The translations under genes were made by a program, and so were the position numbers. The notes under the pieces are model-generated. The model was given only the letters and a program-made list of their open reading frames with translations, did no database searches and had not been told where the DNA came from. Positions 21,220 to 31,929 of a DNA stretch of 64,000 bases are shown piece after piece. Every line of letters begins with the position of its first letter. The first letter of the stretch is position 1. Origin of the DNA: Gerris lacustris (taxonomy: Eukaryota > Arthropoda > Insecta > Hemiptera > Gerridae); the NCBI GenBank assembly GCA_951217055.1, contig OX578286.1, positions 37,418,345 to 37,482,344 of the forward strand, written 5' to 3'.

Positions 21220-21705
21220 GATTTGTCATTAGGTATTATAACTTCGTCTAATATAATTTATTTGTACAGTTTATGCTAATCTATCTATTAATATAGATAG
21301 ATTATAACTTTTACGCTTTAAGACTTTTTAATAGGAGGTGGAATATTGTATAATTAAAAAGGGAAATTAAGTATTAGATTTCTTAATTACGGTCTGGCGA
21401 CTTAAAACATAATAATTGTAATTAATATAGAATGGGTTTTCAACAGTAATAAAATATTTATGATAACATGGTTATTGTTTCAAACAAAAAAAGGGGGAAT
21501 TTTCCCTCCGATTGTATCAAATTAGTTGACAAATTCCAGAAAACAAATACGGTTAATTTATTAAATACATATTACAATCAATAAAAAAATAAAACACATC
21601 ATATGAATTAATGACATTGTAAAAGTTTCTCCTCGAAAATAAAATAAAATATGATACTTTGATAAATAAATGTATAATAAATATTTAATAATAATAGACA
21701 GCCAA
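21220..21705. other. Unannotated AT-rich spacer
   Basis: Nothing recognised beyond short AT words. Confidence 0.4.
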
Positions 21706-21795
21706 TTAGTGTGGCACATAGCTTCCTCGCATCCTATAACTACTTTATTGATTTTATGCTTTTAAAACCCATTATTGTCTAATTTATTTGTCTCC
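21706..21795. repeat. Short repeat R9, copy 2
   Basis: 'tgtggcacatagcttcctcgcatcctat' and 'cccattattgtctaatttatttg' match the blocks at 6612 and 29683. Confidence 0.6.
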
Positions 21796-21849
21796 CCATT
21801 TTTTTTAAATATGTCAAAATTGTTTTGTCCAGGAGACAGCCTGTAAAAA

Positions 21850-22379
21850 AGTGTCTGACTAACATCAAGCTAGAATTTTGTGTATAAGTAAATGTTTTGG
21901 TGCCTTTTAGGAATATGTGGTCGGCTAAATTCGTCTGCGGGACATAGCTTGGCAATGGGCATTTAGAAAAAAAAAAAAAACGGTGGAGAGCGGCCATGTC
22001 CTGCCCTTTTTGGTGGACAATGCGATTTTCATGATCCTGAGTACGAAATTAGTTAGTAGACAAAAAAATCAATTTGATGATAGTTCGTCACTTAATAGGT
22101 TAGTTAGTCAAATATTACTCCAAATCAAAGAGATCTATTAATTGACAAATTACCATCAACTTGATTTTTGGTCTACTAACTAAGTTCGTACTCAGGATCA
22201 TGAAAGGCGCATTGTCCACCAAAAAAGGCAGGACTTGGCCGCTCTCCACCAGTTTGTATTTTTCAAATGCCTATTACCAATCTATGTCCCACAGACGAAC
22301 TTAGCCGACCACATATTCTTAAGTGGCACCAAAAGATTTATTTATATACAAAATTCTAGCTTGATGTTAGTCAGACACT
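21850..22379. mobile_element. Foldback FB4, complete copy (about 530 bp)
   Basis: AGTGTCTGACTAACATCAAG at 21850 is the exact reverse complement of the right end at 22379. The arms pair over roughly 230-250 bases with scattered mismatches and small gaps. The open frame 21779-21997 on the minus strand lies in an arm. No clear target duplication was found. Confidence 0.8.
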
Positions 22380-22389
22380 TTATTGCACG

Positions 22390-22705
22390 TTATCTCTTGG
22401 ACTAAAAGTATCAATTTAAAAAAGTTAAAGAGCGGAAAATTCTTTCATTCCATTGTCGGTCACATATATAAGTTTCGATTTTCTGTGCCCATTTATTTCT
22501 CTCAAACATGTGCACAAACATACATTTATTTTAACCTATATCTTCCAAAGTATTCATCTGATTTTTTTTTTTAAATTTTGATAGTTTGTCGAAAGTAGAC
22601 CGCAGATAGCCCAAGATTATAATTTCAACTGTTTTTAAAATCGGAGACATGAAATATTTTTGCTCTTCAGAGCTTTCGTTACTTTCGATAAGCTCGGAAG
22701 CTAAA
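22390..22705. repeat. F1-derived mosaic
   Basis: Forward F1 text ('catgtgcacaaacatacatttatttt', 'gatagtttgtcgaaagtagaccgcag') runs into a reverse F1 head ('cggagacatgaaa', 'ctttcgataagctcggaagc'). Two rearranged pieces are joined here. Confidence 0.6.
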
Positions 22706-23284
22706 ACTTAATTAATAGATATTTAAGTACTTAATATTTCGATGAAACATGCAATTACGCAGGGAAATATGCAGGGTGTCCCCAGATTTCGGAAACCTAA
22801 TTGTTTAGGTTTGATTTGCTAATAACAATAATTATTTATCGATTATATTTATATGACTATAAAGTATTTCTGCAAAAAAAGCACAATCTATAATTTTGAC
22901 TTAACAAGTGTTTTTTACGTGTACAATTAAGATATTGGAAATTAAAAACAAAATTCAAAATTATTTACCTGATGCTATTAACAAAATTATATATCAATAC
23001 AAATTTGATGTGTAATAGATATCACTATAGTACGTGTGTATTGAATTTTTGTTTGTTTGCTTCCTGTAAAGTAATTTAATACGTGCAAAAGTAAATTAAT
23101 ATCAATACGATTTTATAATTATGGTTAGTGATAGAAAAACCCACCAAAATTCCAACAATTTTAATTTTGAGTAACTTATGTTTAATTTAATTTGATCACC
23201 ACCAAGAAACAAGTAATTAATAAAGTGATTCATTTTCAACCATAATTAGGAATTTTTACGGAAAATAATGAATTTCAAACTTTT
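22706..23284. other. Unannotated spacer
   Basis: AT-rich. 'cagggtgtccccagatttcgg' at about 22770 is reminiscent of a transposon end but has no partner. No gene recognised. Confidence 0.4.
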
Positions 23285-25020
23285 AAAGGAAAAGAGAAGA
23301 CTGAATGTTAACTCCCTTAAACAGAAATAGTTTAAGAAGAATGGATATTAACCCTAAAACAGAAATAGTAAGAAGAATTATCAATGTTAACCCTTAAATA
23401 TAAATACGAGGGGATTAAGAAAATAGTCAATATATTAACCCTTGAACAGAAATAGTTTAAGAAGAATAATAAATATTAACCCTTAAACAGAAATAAGAAG
23501 AGATTAAGAAGAATAGTCAATGTTAACCCCTAAACCGAAAAAGTTTATGAATAAGAATGAATATTAACCCTTAAACAGAAATAGTTTAAGAAGAAGAATG
23601 GATATTACCCCAAAAACAAAAATAGTAAGAAGAATTATCAATGTTAACCCTTAAACATAAATAGTTTAAAAAGAATAGTCAATGTTAACCCCTAAACAGA
23701 TGTAGTTTAAAAAGAATAGTCAATGATAACCAATAAACAGATGTAGTTTAAGAATAAGAATAAATATTAACCCTTAAACAGAAAGAGATTAAGAAGAATA
23801 GTCAATGTTAACCCCTAAACAGAAATAGTTTAAGAATAAGAATAAATATTAACCCTTAAACAGAAAGAGATTAAGAAGAATAGTCAATGTTAACCCCTAA
23901 ACAGAAATAGTTTAAGAATAAGAATAAATATTAACCCTTAAACAGAAAGAGATTAAAAAGAATAGTCAATGTTAACCCCTAAACAGAAATAGTTTAAGAA
24001 TAAGAATAAATATTAACCCTTAAACAGAAAGAGATTAAGAAGAATAGTCAATGTTAACCCCTAAACAGAAATAGTTTAAGAATAAGAATAAATATTAACC
24101 CTTAAACAGAAAGAGATTAAGAAGAATAGTCAATGTTAACCCCTAAACAGATGTAGTTTAAGAATAAGAATAAATATTAACCCTTAAACAGAAAGAGATT
24201 AAGAAGAATAGTCAATGTTAACCCCTAAACAGAAATAGTTTAAGAATAAGAATAAATATTAACCCTTAAACAGAAAGAGATTAAGAAGAATAGTCAATGT
24301 TAACCCCTAAACAGAAATAGTTTAAGAATAAGAATAAATATTAACCCTTAAACAGAAAGAGATTAAGAAGAATAGTCAATGTTAACCCCTAAACAGAAAT
24401 AGTTTAAGAATAAGAATAAATATTAACCCTTAAACAGAAAGAGATTAAGAAGAATAGTCAATGTTAACCCCTAAACAGAAATAGTTTAAGAATAAGAATA
24501 AATATTAACCCTTAAACAGAAAGAGATTAAGAAGAATAGTCAATGTTAACCCCTAAACAGAAATAGTTTAAGAATAAGAATAAATATTAACCCTTAAACA
24601 GAAAGAGATTAAGAAGAATAGTCAATGTTAACCCCTAAACAGAAATAGTTTAAGAATAAGAATAAATATTAACCCTTAAACAGAAAGAGATTAAGAAGAA
24701 TAGTCAATGTTAACCCCTAAACAGAAATAGTTTAAGAATAAGAATAAATATTAACCCTTAAACAGAAAGAGATTAAGAAGAATAGTCAATGTTAACCCCT
24801 AAACAGAAATAGTTTAAGAATAAGAATAAATATTAACCCTTAAACAGAAAGAGATTAAGAAGAATAGTCAATGTTAACCCCTAAACAGAAATAGTTTAAG
24901 AAGAAGAATAAAAATTAATATAACCTTTAAACAGATATAGTATAAGTAAAAAAGGTTTATTTTCCCTTAAACAGAAATAGTTTAACTTAAAAAGAATTAA
25001 TGATAACCCCTAAATAAAAG
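23285..25020. repeat. 82-bp minisatellite with homogeneous core
   Basis: The core (about 23750-24900) holds about 14 copies of an 82-bp unit, nearly identical, with the 'cccttaaacagaaag' landmark at 23771, 23853, 23935 and so on to 24837. The unit is itself a dimer of ~40 and ~42-bp halves: one with 'agaatagtcaatgttaacccct', the other with 'aataaatattaaccctt'. The outer parts (23285-23750 and 24900-25020) are diverged halves in irregular order. No coding potential. Confidence 0.95.
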
Positions 25021-25179
25021 TAAATATATTCTTTTTGGTTTGATATCTAAATTCTTCTTTTTATTTTATCTATATATTATAATTTTATAGTATATTTATT
25101 ATTATTAAATTTTTAGCAATGAATTACTTTAAAATTTTGTTTAATGTAATTGCAATTATGCCATTTTTTAGCTATATTA

Positions 25180-25527
25180 ATTAAGGCTCTACCACCCTTT
25201 GAGGTTAGAAAAAACAGTAAAATTAAAATTATATTGGTTATAAGCAAGATATAAAAAATGTAAGTTCGGGCTTCATTCCCAATTTTAATTCTGCACAATT
25301 TGAGCCCTATTTCAACTTCCTATGATAAATAGTTCAGGCGCCATGTCAATACAACGATAAAACTCGTATTGAAATAGTTTATTGTAGTAGGGAGTTGAAA
25401 TATGGCTCAAATTGTGCAGAATTAAAATTAGGAATGAAGCCTGTAATTAGATTTTTGATTTGCTTAGAACCAATTAAATTCCTATTTTAATGATTTTTCT
25501 AACTTCAAAGGGCGGTAGAGCCTTAAT
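25180..25527. mobile_element. Foldback FB5 (about 150-bp arms)
   Basis: Left arm ATTAAGGCTCTACC at 25180 pairs with GGTAGAGCCTTAAT ending at 25527. The arms continue inward with small differences ('gggcttcattcccaattttaattctgcacaatttgagcc' and its reverse) to a spacer around 25325-25380. The minus-strand frame 25113-25298 lies in an arm. Confidence 0.8.
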
Positions 25528-25800
25528 ACTTCAATGAACCAATAATTCTCAATTTTTCTTGCAGTAGGTGTTTGTTTCAGTTTTTGTTTAAATTTGATGT
25601 TGATTGATTGCTATATGTATTGACAACTCCTTAGTGCACTTTCATAGAGTGACTGAGTGTTGGCTTGGGTGTTATGTGTGTGTCTTATTTCGTGTATATC
25701 ATGTTGTCCGTTTCGAAGTCTGGTCAAGAAGCCATCTCAAAAATTTGTTTCTACTTTACAACAGAGAACTGTTTAAATAGTGGTCTGGTATGTTCGTTTC

Positions 25801-25990
25801 TTTTTTAGGGTTTCGTTGGTAAAAACCTTATAGTTTCGTTCCTGTTTCTGTCTGTCTGCCTGTTCGTCTGTCACTCTGTATGGTTCCAATAACTTTTGAA
25901 TCAGAAGATTAAAACATGAAACTTTAGAGTATTAAATCCCTATTTTTTTTACAGAAATATCAGCTCTAATGCTCTGATTTCCTATAGGTG
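25801..25990 (+). repeat. F4 repeat head
   Basis: TTTTTA (25802-25807), a hairpin GGGTTT...AAAACC (25808-25827), a TCTGTCTGTCTGCCTG tract and 'aaaacatgaaacttta' give the same architecture as F2, F3, F5 and F8. The 3' part is missing. Confidence 0.5.
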
Positions 25991-25994
25991 ATCG

Positions 25995-26921
25995 GTGCCG
26001 TTATCTAGCGGCCACAATCTAGCGATGGTTAACGTCACTGTGGTGGACGCAAAATAATGACCGTCTTAACTCTATAGCGACCGTAATCTAGCGGTCATAA
26101 TCTAGTGGTGGATGAGGTCACTTATATGGAGGACGTAAAATGACAGCGGTCTTAAAGGTCACCAGAGATGTCAACTTAGACATTTTTGAGTCGTTTATGG
26201 TGGAGAATGGACGTTTAGATCTAGACAGCATTATTAGTAAATTTGGAAGACCTGATTTTTTTTAGAGTAGTTGAAATATTATGTTACAACACATATTATG
26301 TTACAATGTTTTCTACAGTCAGTGTATTTAATAATGACACCGCTATTTGACGATCTCCGTTTCCGTTGACGTTGTCGCTATCAACGCTTCCTAGAAGACC
26401 ATCGTAATTTAGTTTATCACCCTCCACTTGTAAACATTCCTATCCTGAGCTGCCGATAAAGTTCCATTTTACAGCCCTGGGGCCTGTAAAAATGCATGCT
26501 TTATCTTTACAGGGCCGCTAGATCGAGAAGCGGCCGCTTCTTGGCCGGGCCGCGGCGTGCAGGAAGCGCTAGTAGTTCTCAGCTACTCAATTAGTAGTCA
26601 GCTGTTCAATTAGTAACAATCAATATTTTTATAATTGCGGTTTGTTTTGGTACTGATATAACCTTGATGTAACCTTAATGTACATTTATTACTCGAATTT
26701 TGAAGATTACGGCAAAATAGTTTACATGTGGTGGGCGATAAAATAGTGTACTCACCACGAGCAGTAAGCGACATGACAGGCCTCGGGCGTTAAACGCACT
26801 CGTGCTTTCAAACTTCGCCCTGTAATAACGCCCTTACTGCTCTAGGTACGTAAATAGCTATTACTGTCTTTGTTTAAGCGAAAAAAAAACCGCTAGATTA
26901 CAGCCGCTAGATAACGCCACA
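25995..26921. mobile_element. TIR element with GTTATCTAGCGGC ends (about 0.93 kb)
   Basis: The left end 'gtgccgttatctagcggccacaatctagcg' (25995 on) matches the reverse of 'cgctagattacagccgctagataacgccac' (26891-26920) over about 30 bases with a few differences. It has no transposase. It contains additional 'atctagcgg' copies near the left end, a GC-rich patch (26510-26580) and an FB3 foldback. Confidence 0.7.
26735..26862. mobile_element. CpG-rich foldback FB3, copy 3
   Basis: 'cacgagcagtaagcg' and 'cgcccttactgctc' are inverted around 'cctcgggcgttaaacgcactcgtgc'. It has the same style as the copies at 13438 and 16770. Confidence 0.5.
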
Positions 26922-27225
26922 GCTCTCTTAGGAAACTATAGCTTGAATAAATGAACGGTAGAGTAAGTAAATAGTGTAAAGAGGACGGTCTGGGATATCC
27001 AAACAGCTGATGGAAGAAGACAAGTTGTCCACGTGGGTGATTCGTGGACCGCGTGCCATAACCTAGGTTAGAGCCGTTGGCTCGTGCCTCCCATACCGGT
27101 CTTGATCTTTTACAAAATATTACGTAATTTAAACTCATTTTACTCGATACCTCTCTGTAATTGGTCATTCCATTCGACCAATAGGGTTAACAGATTGAAA
27201 TATGACCGGCCTTGTAGAGGAGTTG

Positions 27226-27475
27226 ACTCCTTGATGACCTAATCAACCGCTAGATTCGATAATTAGTATTTTTCTTAGAAGAAAACAGTTTTTTCTGAGA
27301 AAATAATTGTTTTCATTTCTTTGAAAAATGCATTTTTTCTTAGAATTTAATTTGCTTAAAATATTTAGAGCATTGTGTCATGATCACTTGTGTTTACGAT
27401 TACTATAAGAAAGCATCTCATAATTTTGCATATTACCAAGTTGTTATTATAATAATAATAATAACCATTTATTGC
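27226..27475 (+). repeat. Direct repeat DR1, copy 1
   Basis: 'ctccttgatgacctaatcaacc', 'aattgttttcatttct' and 'agagcattgtgtcatgatcacttgt' recur in the same order at 28530-28760. Confidence 0.75.
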
Positions 27476-27589
27476 ATATTATTTTAGAATTAACTTAGAT
27501 AATTGTATATATTGTACATTAATTCCAATCAAATCAGCTCATAGCCGTGGTTCCCCTTGTAGGGATGGGGTTGGTCGACGCCACTTTTT

Positions 27590-27900
27590 ACTTTTTAGGG
27601 TTCAAAGATCCTTTTCGAAACCCTTAATGCCGAGGGTGATGTGTCTGTCCGTCCATCAATAAATTTTGTGGGGGTTTGGGCGCAGATAGGCACTGCACCC
27701 ACCTCTTTATTTTTTTTAAAAAAAAATTTGAGTTTAGGGTATCAAATGAAAGTGAATCGAAATTTTGCGTGTGTTTTTTTGTGTGTATTTGACCCCCCCC
27801 CCCCCCCCCCCCCCAAAAAAATACATTTTTGCTGTTACTAAAAAAATATGCAAAATTTGCGGTCGGCTGGGCCACAGAGAAAATAAGAATAGGAATTTGA
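27590..27900 (+). repeat. F8 repeat with poly-C tract
   Basis: TTTTTA is followed by a hairpin GGGTTC...GAAACCC (27598-27623) and TGTCTGTCCGTCC. Further text has a 25-base C run (about 27790-27814). Open frames on both strands are artefacts of the C/G run. Confidence 0.5.
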
Positions 27901-28029
27901 TTTGATTAACTGGAAATCCAAAATGGCGGATAATTCATGTCACGGGGGAAAAATTAAATAAAGTGGGGTATCGGTATCAAATGAAGGCTACTAATAAGTA
28001 GATTACTAATATATATAAACATTTTTAAA

Positions 28030-28250
28030 TTTTTTATTGTATTTATCGGACGTGTAGTTTTTAAGATAATATGTTGGTTCGTAAAAATCGAACGACAGAC
28101 CGACAGACAGACACGGAACCAAAAATGTTCCCTGATGTCTAAAACGGATTTTTGTCTTGGAATTTTTGAAATGGGAGACCTAATATATTTTCGTTCTTCG
28201 AAACGATCATATAGCTTCCGTTACCTTCGGTAAGCTCGGAAGCAAAAATT
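28030..28250 (-). repeat. F1 repeat, reverse, head half
   Basis: 'tgttggttcgtaaaaatcgaacgacagaccgacag', 'gtcttggaatttttgaaatggg' and 'ttaccttcggtaagctcggaagc' give a reverse F1 that lacks the distal half. Confidence 0.7.
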
Positions 28251-28529
28251 ATTTTGCAACCTGATGTGCTCTTTAAATTTTGCTAAATTGAAACTTTAAT
28301 TCATGTAAAAAATCAAAACTATTTGAACTTTTAATATAGGGGGAAAATTAAGTAAATGTGAGCATAATAGGTTTTGAAAGCGTAAAATTATTAAAGTATA
28401 TAAGAAATAGCACGCAAGAAAGCTATGTGCCACACCAATTGGCAGACTATTATTTTTAATTTTTATTAATAGTGTTGTTTTATTTTATTGATATTTGGTG
28501 CTTGGTATACTAAATCTTTTTTGTTACCT

Positions 28530-28762
28530 CCTTGATGACCTAATCAACCTCTAGGTTCGATCATTATTACTTTTCTCAGATAAAAACAATTTTTCTGAGA
28601 ATATAATTGTTTTCATTTCTTAGAAAACTGCATTTTATCTTAGAATTTAATCTCCTTCAAATATTCAGAGCATTGTGTCATGATCACTTGTCATCCCTAT
28701 TACTGAAAGGAAGCTTCCTATTAAACTTCATATATATTACCAAGTTATTACATCGAGGAATA
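28530..28762 (+). repeat. Direct repeat DR1, copy 2
   Basis: Second copy of the block at 27226-27475, about 80-85% similar by eye. The 60-codon frame at 28607 is inside it. Confidence 0.75.
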
Positions 28763-28787
28763 AGGAAGGATTTTGAAGTCTATAATT

Positions 28788-29580
28788 GAAGCGAGTATGT
28801 AAGCGAGCTTCTTACATTCAACAAACTATGCATCTTGTCTGTCTGTCTGTCTGTCTGTCTGCCTGTCTGTCTGTCTGTCAGTAACGTTTACGCGTGTGAC
28901 GATAACTTGAGTAAAAGTTGACCGATTTAGTTGAAATTTGGTATACATGATCCTCTTACTAATACGCAGGCTAAGTTCGTTGGACAGCGTGGTCCGTCCA
29001 AGAGTTCGCGCGCAACGCTCGCGTAAACGAGAGGTTAAAAATTAAATTTAAATTTCAGGACGGGAAAAGATTCTATCATCATCTATTTGATGAGACGAAC
29101 ATTTTTTTCAAATAACATTTTTTAGTAAAACCAACAACGACACTGCTATGAATTAATAAAGATTGCTAAAACTATTAAAGCGGACCTAAACGTTTAGAAT
29201 AGAGAAAACAACCTTTTTACCGATATCTTACGTTCTAACGTAACGATTTTAATAAAACTTCATATACACCATCTAATGCACAATTGAAACAGGCATGCAA
29301 AATTTCAATTTGATACATGCAGTAGAGATACATTTTATAATATTTGAAAAGGAGATGTGTGGTTAGAGGAATAGTAAGAATGCGGGGTGGTTCCCTTACT
29401 AGCCGCTGTACTACTACATACTATACCCATTATCTATCAACTCATCATTATTCATGATTATCTATTTTTTCAATATTCAATACATATTTATTTACTATAC
29501 GCTCGCTTCAATGATAGAGCCACGCGATGCCTAGTTAGTTTACTTTTTACGAACAGTAGAAAGTAAGTACATAATAGAAA
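28788..29580 (+). repeat. F6 repeat, copy 2, with (GTCT)n
   Basis: Head hairpin ATGTAAG...CTTACAT (28797-28817), a GTCT tract (28834-28878), 'accgatttagttgaaatttggtatacatg' and the blocks listed for 18960-19870. It is non-coding. Confidence 0.65.
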
Positions 29581-29682
29581 TAAAATGAAAAGTATATTGA
29601 ATATAATACATAACAACAATATTACACCCAAATGTCAAAAATATTGTCAAGGAACCAATAGAAAAATTCTCTGCCAATTAGT

Positions 29683-29750
29683 GTAGCACATAGCTTCGTC
29701 GCGTCCTATGATTTTATCCTTTTACGGCCTATTATTGCCAAATTTATTTG
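29683..29750. repeat. Short repeat R9, copy 3
   Basis: 'tgtagcacatagcttcgtcgcgtcctatgattttat' matches the blocks at 6612 and 21706. It ends exactly where the hAT-2a body starts. Confidence 0.55.
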
Positions 29751-30507
29751 TGGCCCGCCGTGTTGCCATAAAAACGAAGAATTCACAAGCATTCAGAGAA
29801 TCTAAAATATATTAATTTCCTAATGCCGAACAGCCCAGCTGATTTTGCCCAGCAACATTGGAGAATGGGGAATACGGAGATCTGTTGCCATTCTACAGCG
29901 CCTTGCACAATGAAGATTTCAAAAACTTAAAAATGTTTGCTCGTACCATGTTCTCAGTGTTTGGCTCGACCTATATTTGCGAACAAACATTTTCAAAAAT
30001 GAATTACATTAAATCAAAATTCCAGTCTCCCCTCACATATGAACACTTAAAATCGTTATTAATGATTGGTACAACCAAGTTTGAGCCTAAGTGGAAAGAC
30101 ATTTTAAGTACAAGTGCAAAGCAGTTTCAACCATCTCACTGAAGCTAAGTTACAAACTTTGTAAAATAAAAGACTAAATTTTTTGTAATTCATACTGTTA
30201 TTGTTGTATTTTTATACTTGTGTGGTTAATTACAATAATTTTAATATATATTTGAGTGATTTATTTTCTGCAAAGTAAAACTAGGCTAGTAACAGAAAAT
30301 CTTTATTAACTTGGAGTTTCAGCTAAAACCAAAACGGAACATTAACCTTCTAGGAAGCATAAAAACGTGTTTCATGAGAGTAAAAATTCCAAAATTTTCT
30401 GGGGGAGGCCCCCCCCCCCCCCCCCCGGTACACCACCGGCCCCCGGCCCGCCTTCCCTTTGAATGTTGACAATGTGGCCCTTGATTGAAAAAGGTTGGGC
30501 ACTCCTG
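29749..30507 (+). mobile_element. hAT-2a: 5'-truncated hAT copy
   Basis: From 'tgtggcccgccg' onward it matches the reverse strand of hAT-2b (31012-31921). It ends in the hAT terminal repeat GGTTGGGCACTCCTG at 30507. The left ~60 bases with the other terminal repeat are absent. A long C run and 'ccggcccccggcccgcc' precede the right end. Confidence 0.8.
29858..30142 (+). pseudogene. hAT transposase C-terminal (dimerisation) remnant
   Basis: The 94-codon frame contains the conserved hAT C-terminal dimerisation region (FGSTYICEQTFSKMNYIKSK, then LTYEHLKSLLMIGTTKFEP). The same text is seen in domesticated ZBED/GTF2IRD2-type hAT proteins and their transposon relatives. A full hAT transposase is several hundred residues, so only the end is left. 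The BED zinc finger and catalytic core are gone. The ATG is fortuitous, created by an internal deletion relative to hAT-2b. Confidence 0.85.
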
Positions 30508-30712
30508 CTCTAGTGGAAGAGAAACAAATGAGCGAAGAAGGTTGAAACTTATTTTGGGACAAATTATGACCTGCCATACACATTTCATTAATATCGGACT
30601 TGTAGTATTTTAGATGTTGATTTGCAACACACATAACCAAATATTTTAAATAAATGTTCAATCACCGGAACGATCCTAGCTTCCGTTATTTCCGGTTAGC
30701 TCGGAAGCAAAA
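30508..30712 (-). repeat. F1 repeat, reverse fragment
   Basis: 'gtggaagagaaacaaatgagcg.agaaggttgaaactta', 'gacctgccata' and 'ttccggttagctcggaagc' are present, with an internal deletion. Confidence 0.65.
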
Positions 30713-31003
30713 TTATTGTAATCTTATTCTACTACAAAGGGATTCCCTAGTTTTCATGCGTTATGTTAACCAGAATAACACATCATTATTGCAGGTCGTC
30801 TCATTTGTTTAAAGAAAACGTATTATTTTTACTTTTCCTCACTACATATAGTAGGAAAAGTACTGTTTTCACAAAAAAAATTTGTTTTGATATTTCAACG
30901 GAATTATCCGTTTTGGGTGTTTTTAAGACCTCCTGAGTAGTTTTCAGCATGACGTCTGTATGTATGTATGTGTGTGTTATCATCGTAGCGCCCAAGGTAT
31001 TTA

Positions 31004-31929
31004 ACCTAGAGCAGGGGTGCCCAACCTTTTTTTATCATGGGCCACATTGTCATCATTCAAAGAGAAGGCGGGCCGGGGGCCGGTGGTGTACCGGGGGGGC
31101 CCTCCCCCAGAAAATTTTATAATTTTTACCCTCATAAAACACTGTTTTATGCTTCCTAGAAGGTCAATTTTTCGTTTTGGTTTTAGCTGAAACACTATGT
31201 TAATAAAGTTTTTCTCTGTTACTAGCCTAGTTTTACTTTGCAGAAAGTAATACACTCAAATATATATTAAAATGATTGCAATCAACCACACAAGTATAAA
31301 AATACAACAAAAACAGTATGAATTACAAAAAAGTTAGTCGTTCATTTTACAAAGTTATTAATCAAAATATCAAGTTTGTATGTAACTTAGCTTCAGTGAG
31401 ATGGTTGAAACTGCTTTGTACTTGTACTTAAAATGTCTTTCCACTTAGGCTCAAACTTGGTTGTACCAATCATTAATAACGATTTTAAGTGTTCATCTGT
31501 GAGGGAAGACAGGAATTTTGATTTAATGTAATTCATTTTTGAAAATGTTTGTTCGCAAACATAGGTCGAGCCAAACGAGAGAACTTGGTACGAGCAAACA
31601 TTTTTAAGTTTTTGAAATCTTCATTGGGCAGGGCAAGGCGCTGTAGAATGGCAACAGATCGCCGTCCGTCTCCACCTCAAACAGACTTGTTTAGGCACTC
31701 GCTATAGTATCATTGGCTGCAACTGCTTTACTTATTTCAAGACGACCCATTCTCCAATGTTGCTGGGCAAAATCAGCTGGGCTGTTCGGCATTAGGAAAT
31801 TAATATATTATAGATTCTTTGAATGCTTGTAAATTAATCGTTTTTATGGCAACTCGGCGGGCCACATAAAATTGGCTCGCGGGCCGGACTCGGCCCGCGG
31901 GCCGTAGGTTGGGCACCCCTGACCTAGAG
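31004..31929. mobile_element. hAT-2b: complete non-autonomous hAT element
   Basis: Terminal repeats CAGGGGTGCCCAACC (31012 on) and GGTTGGGCACCCCTG (ending 31921) are exact inverses. They are flanked by a perfect 8-bp duplication ACCTAGAG (31004-31011 and 31922-31929). The length is 910 bp. It carries a broken transposase C-terminus on the minus strand. Its right terminal repeat is where the 3.93-kb duplicated segment starts. Confidence 0.93.
31393..31665 (-). pseudogene. hAT transposase C-terminal remnant in hAT-2b
   Basis: On the minus strand this is colinear with the frame at 29858-30142, down to the shared QPSH stop (31393-31395). A 1-base deletion near 31580 (TTCTCTCGTTTGG against TTCTCAGTGTTTGG) breaks the frame. 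It is clearly non-functional. Confidence 0.8.

Noticed and set aside
23285..25020. CRISPR array
   Set aside because: The whole 82-bp unit is repeated with no variable spacers, and the context is eukaryotic. It is a minisatellite.
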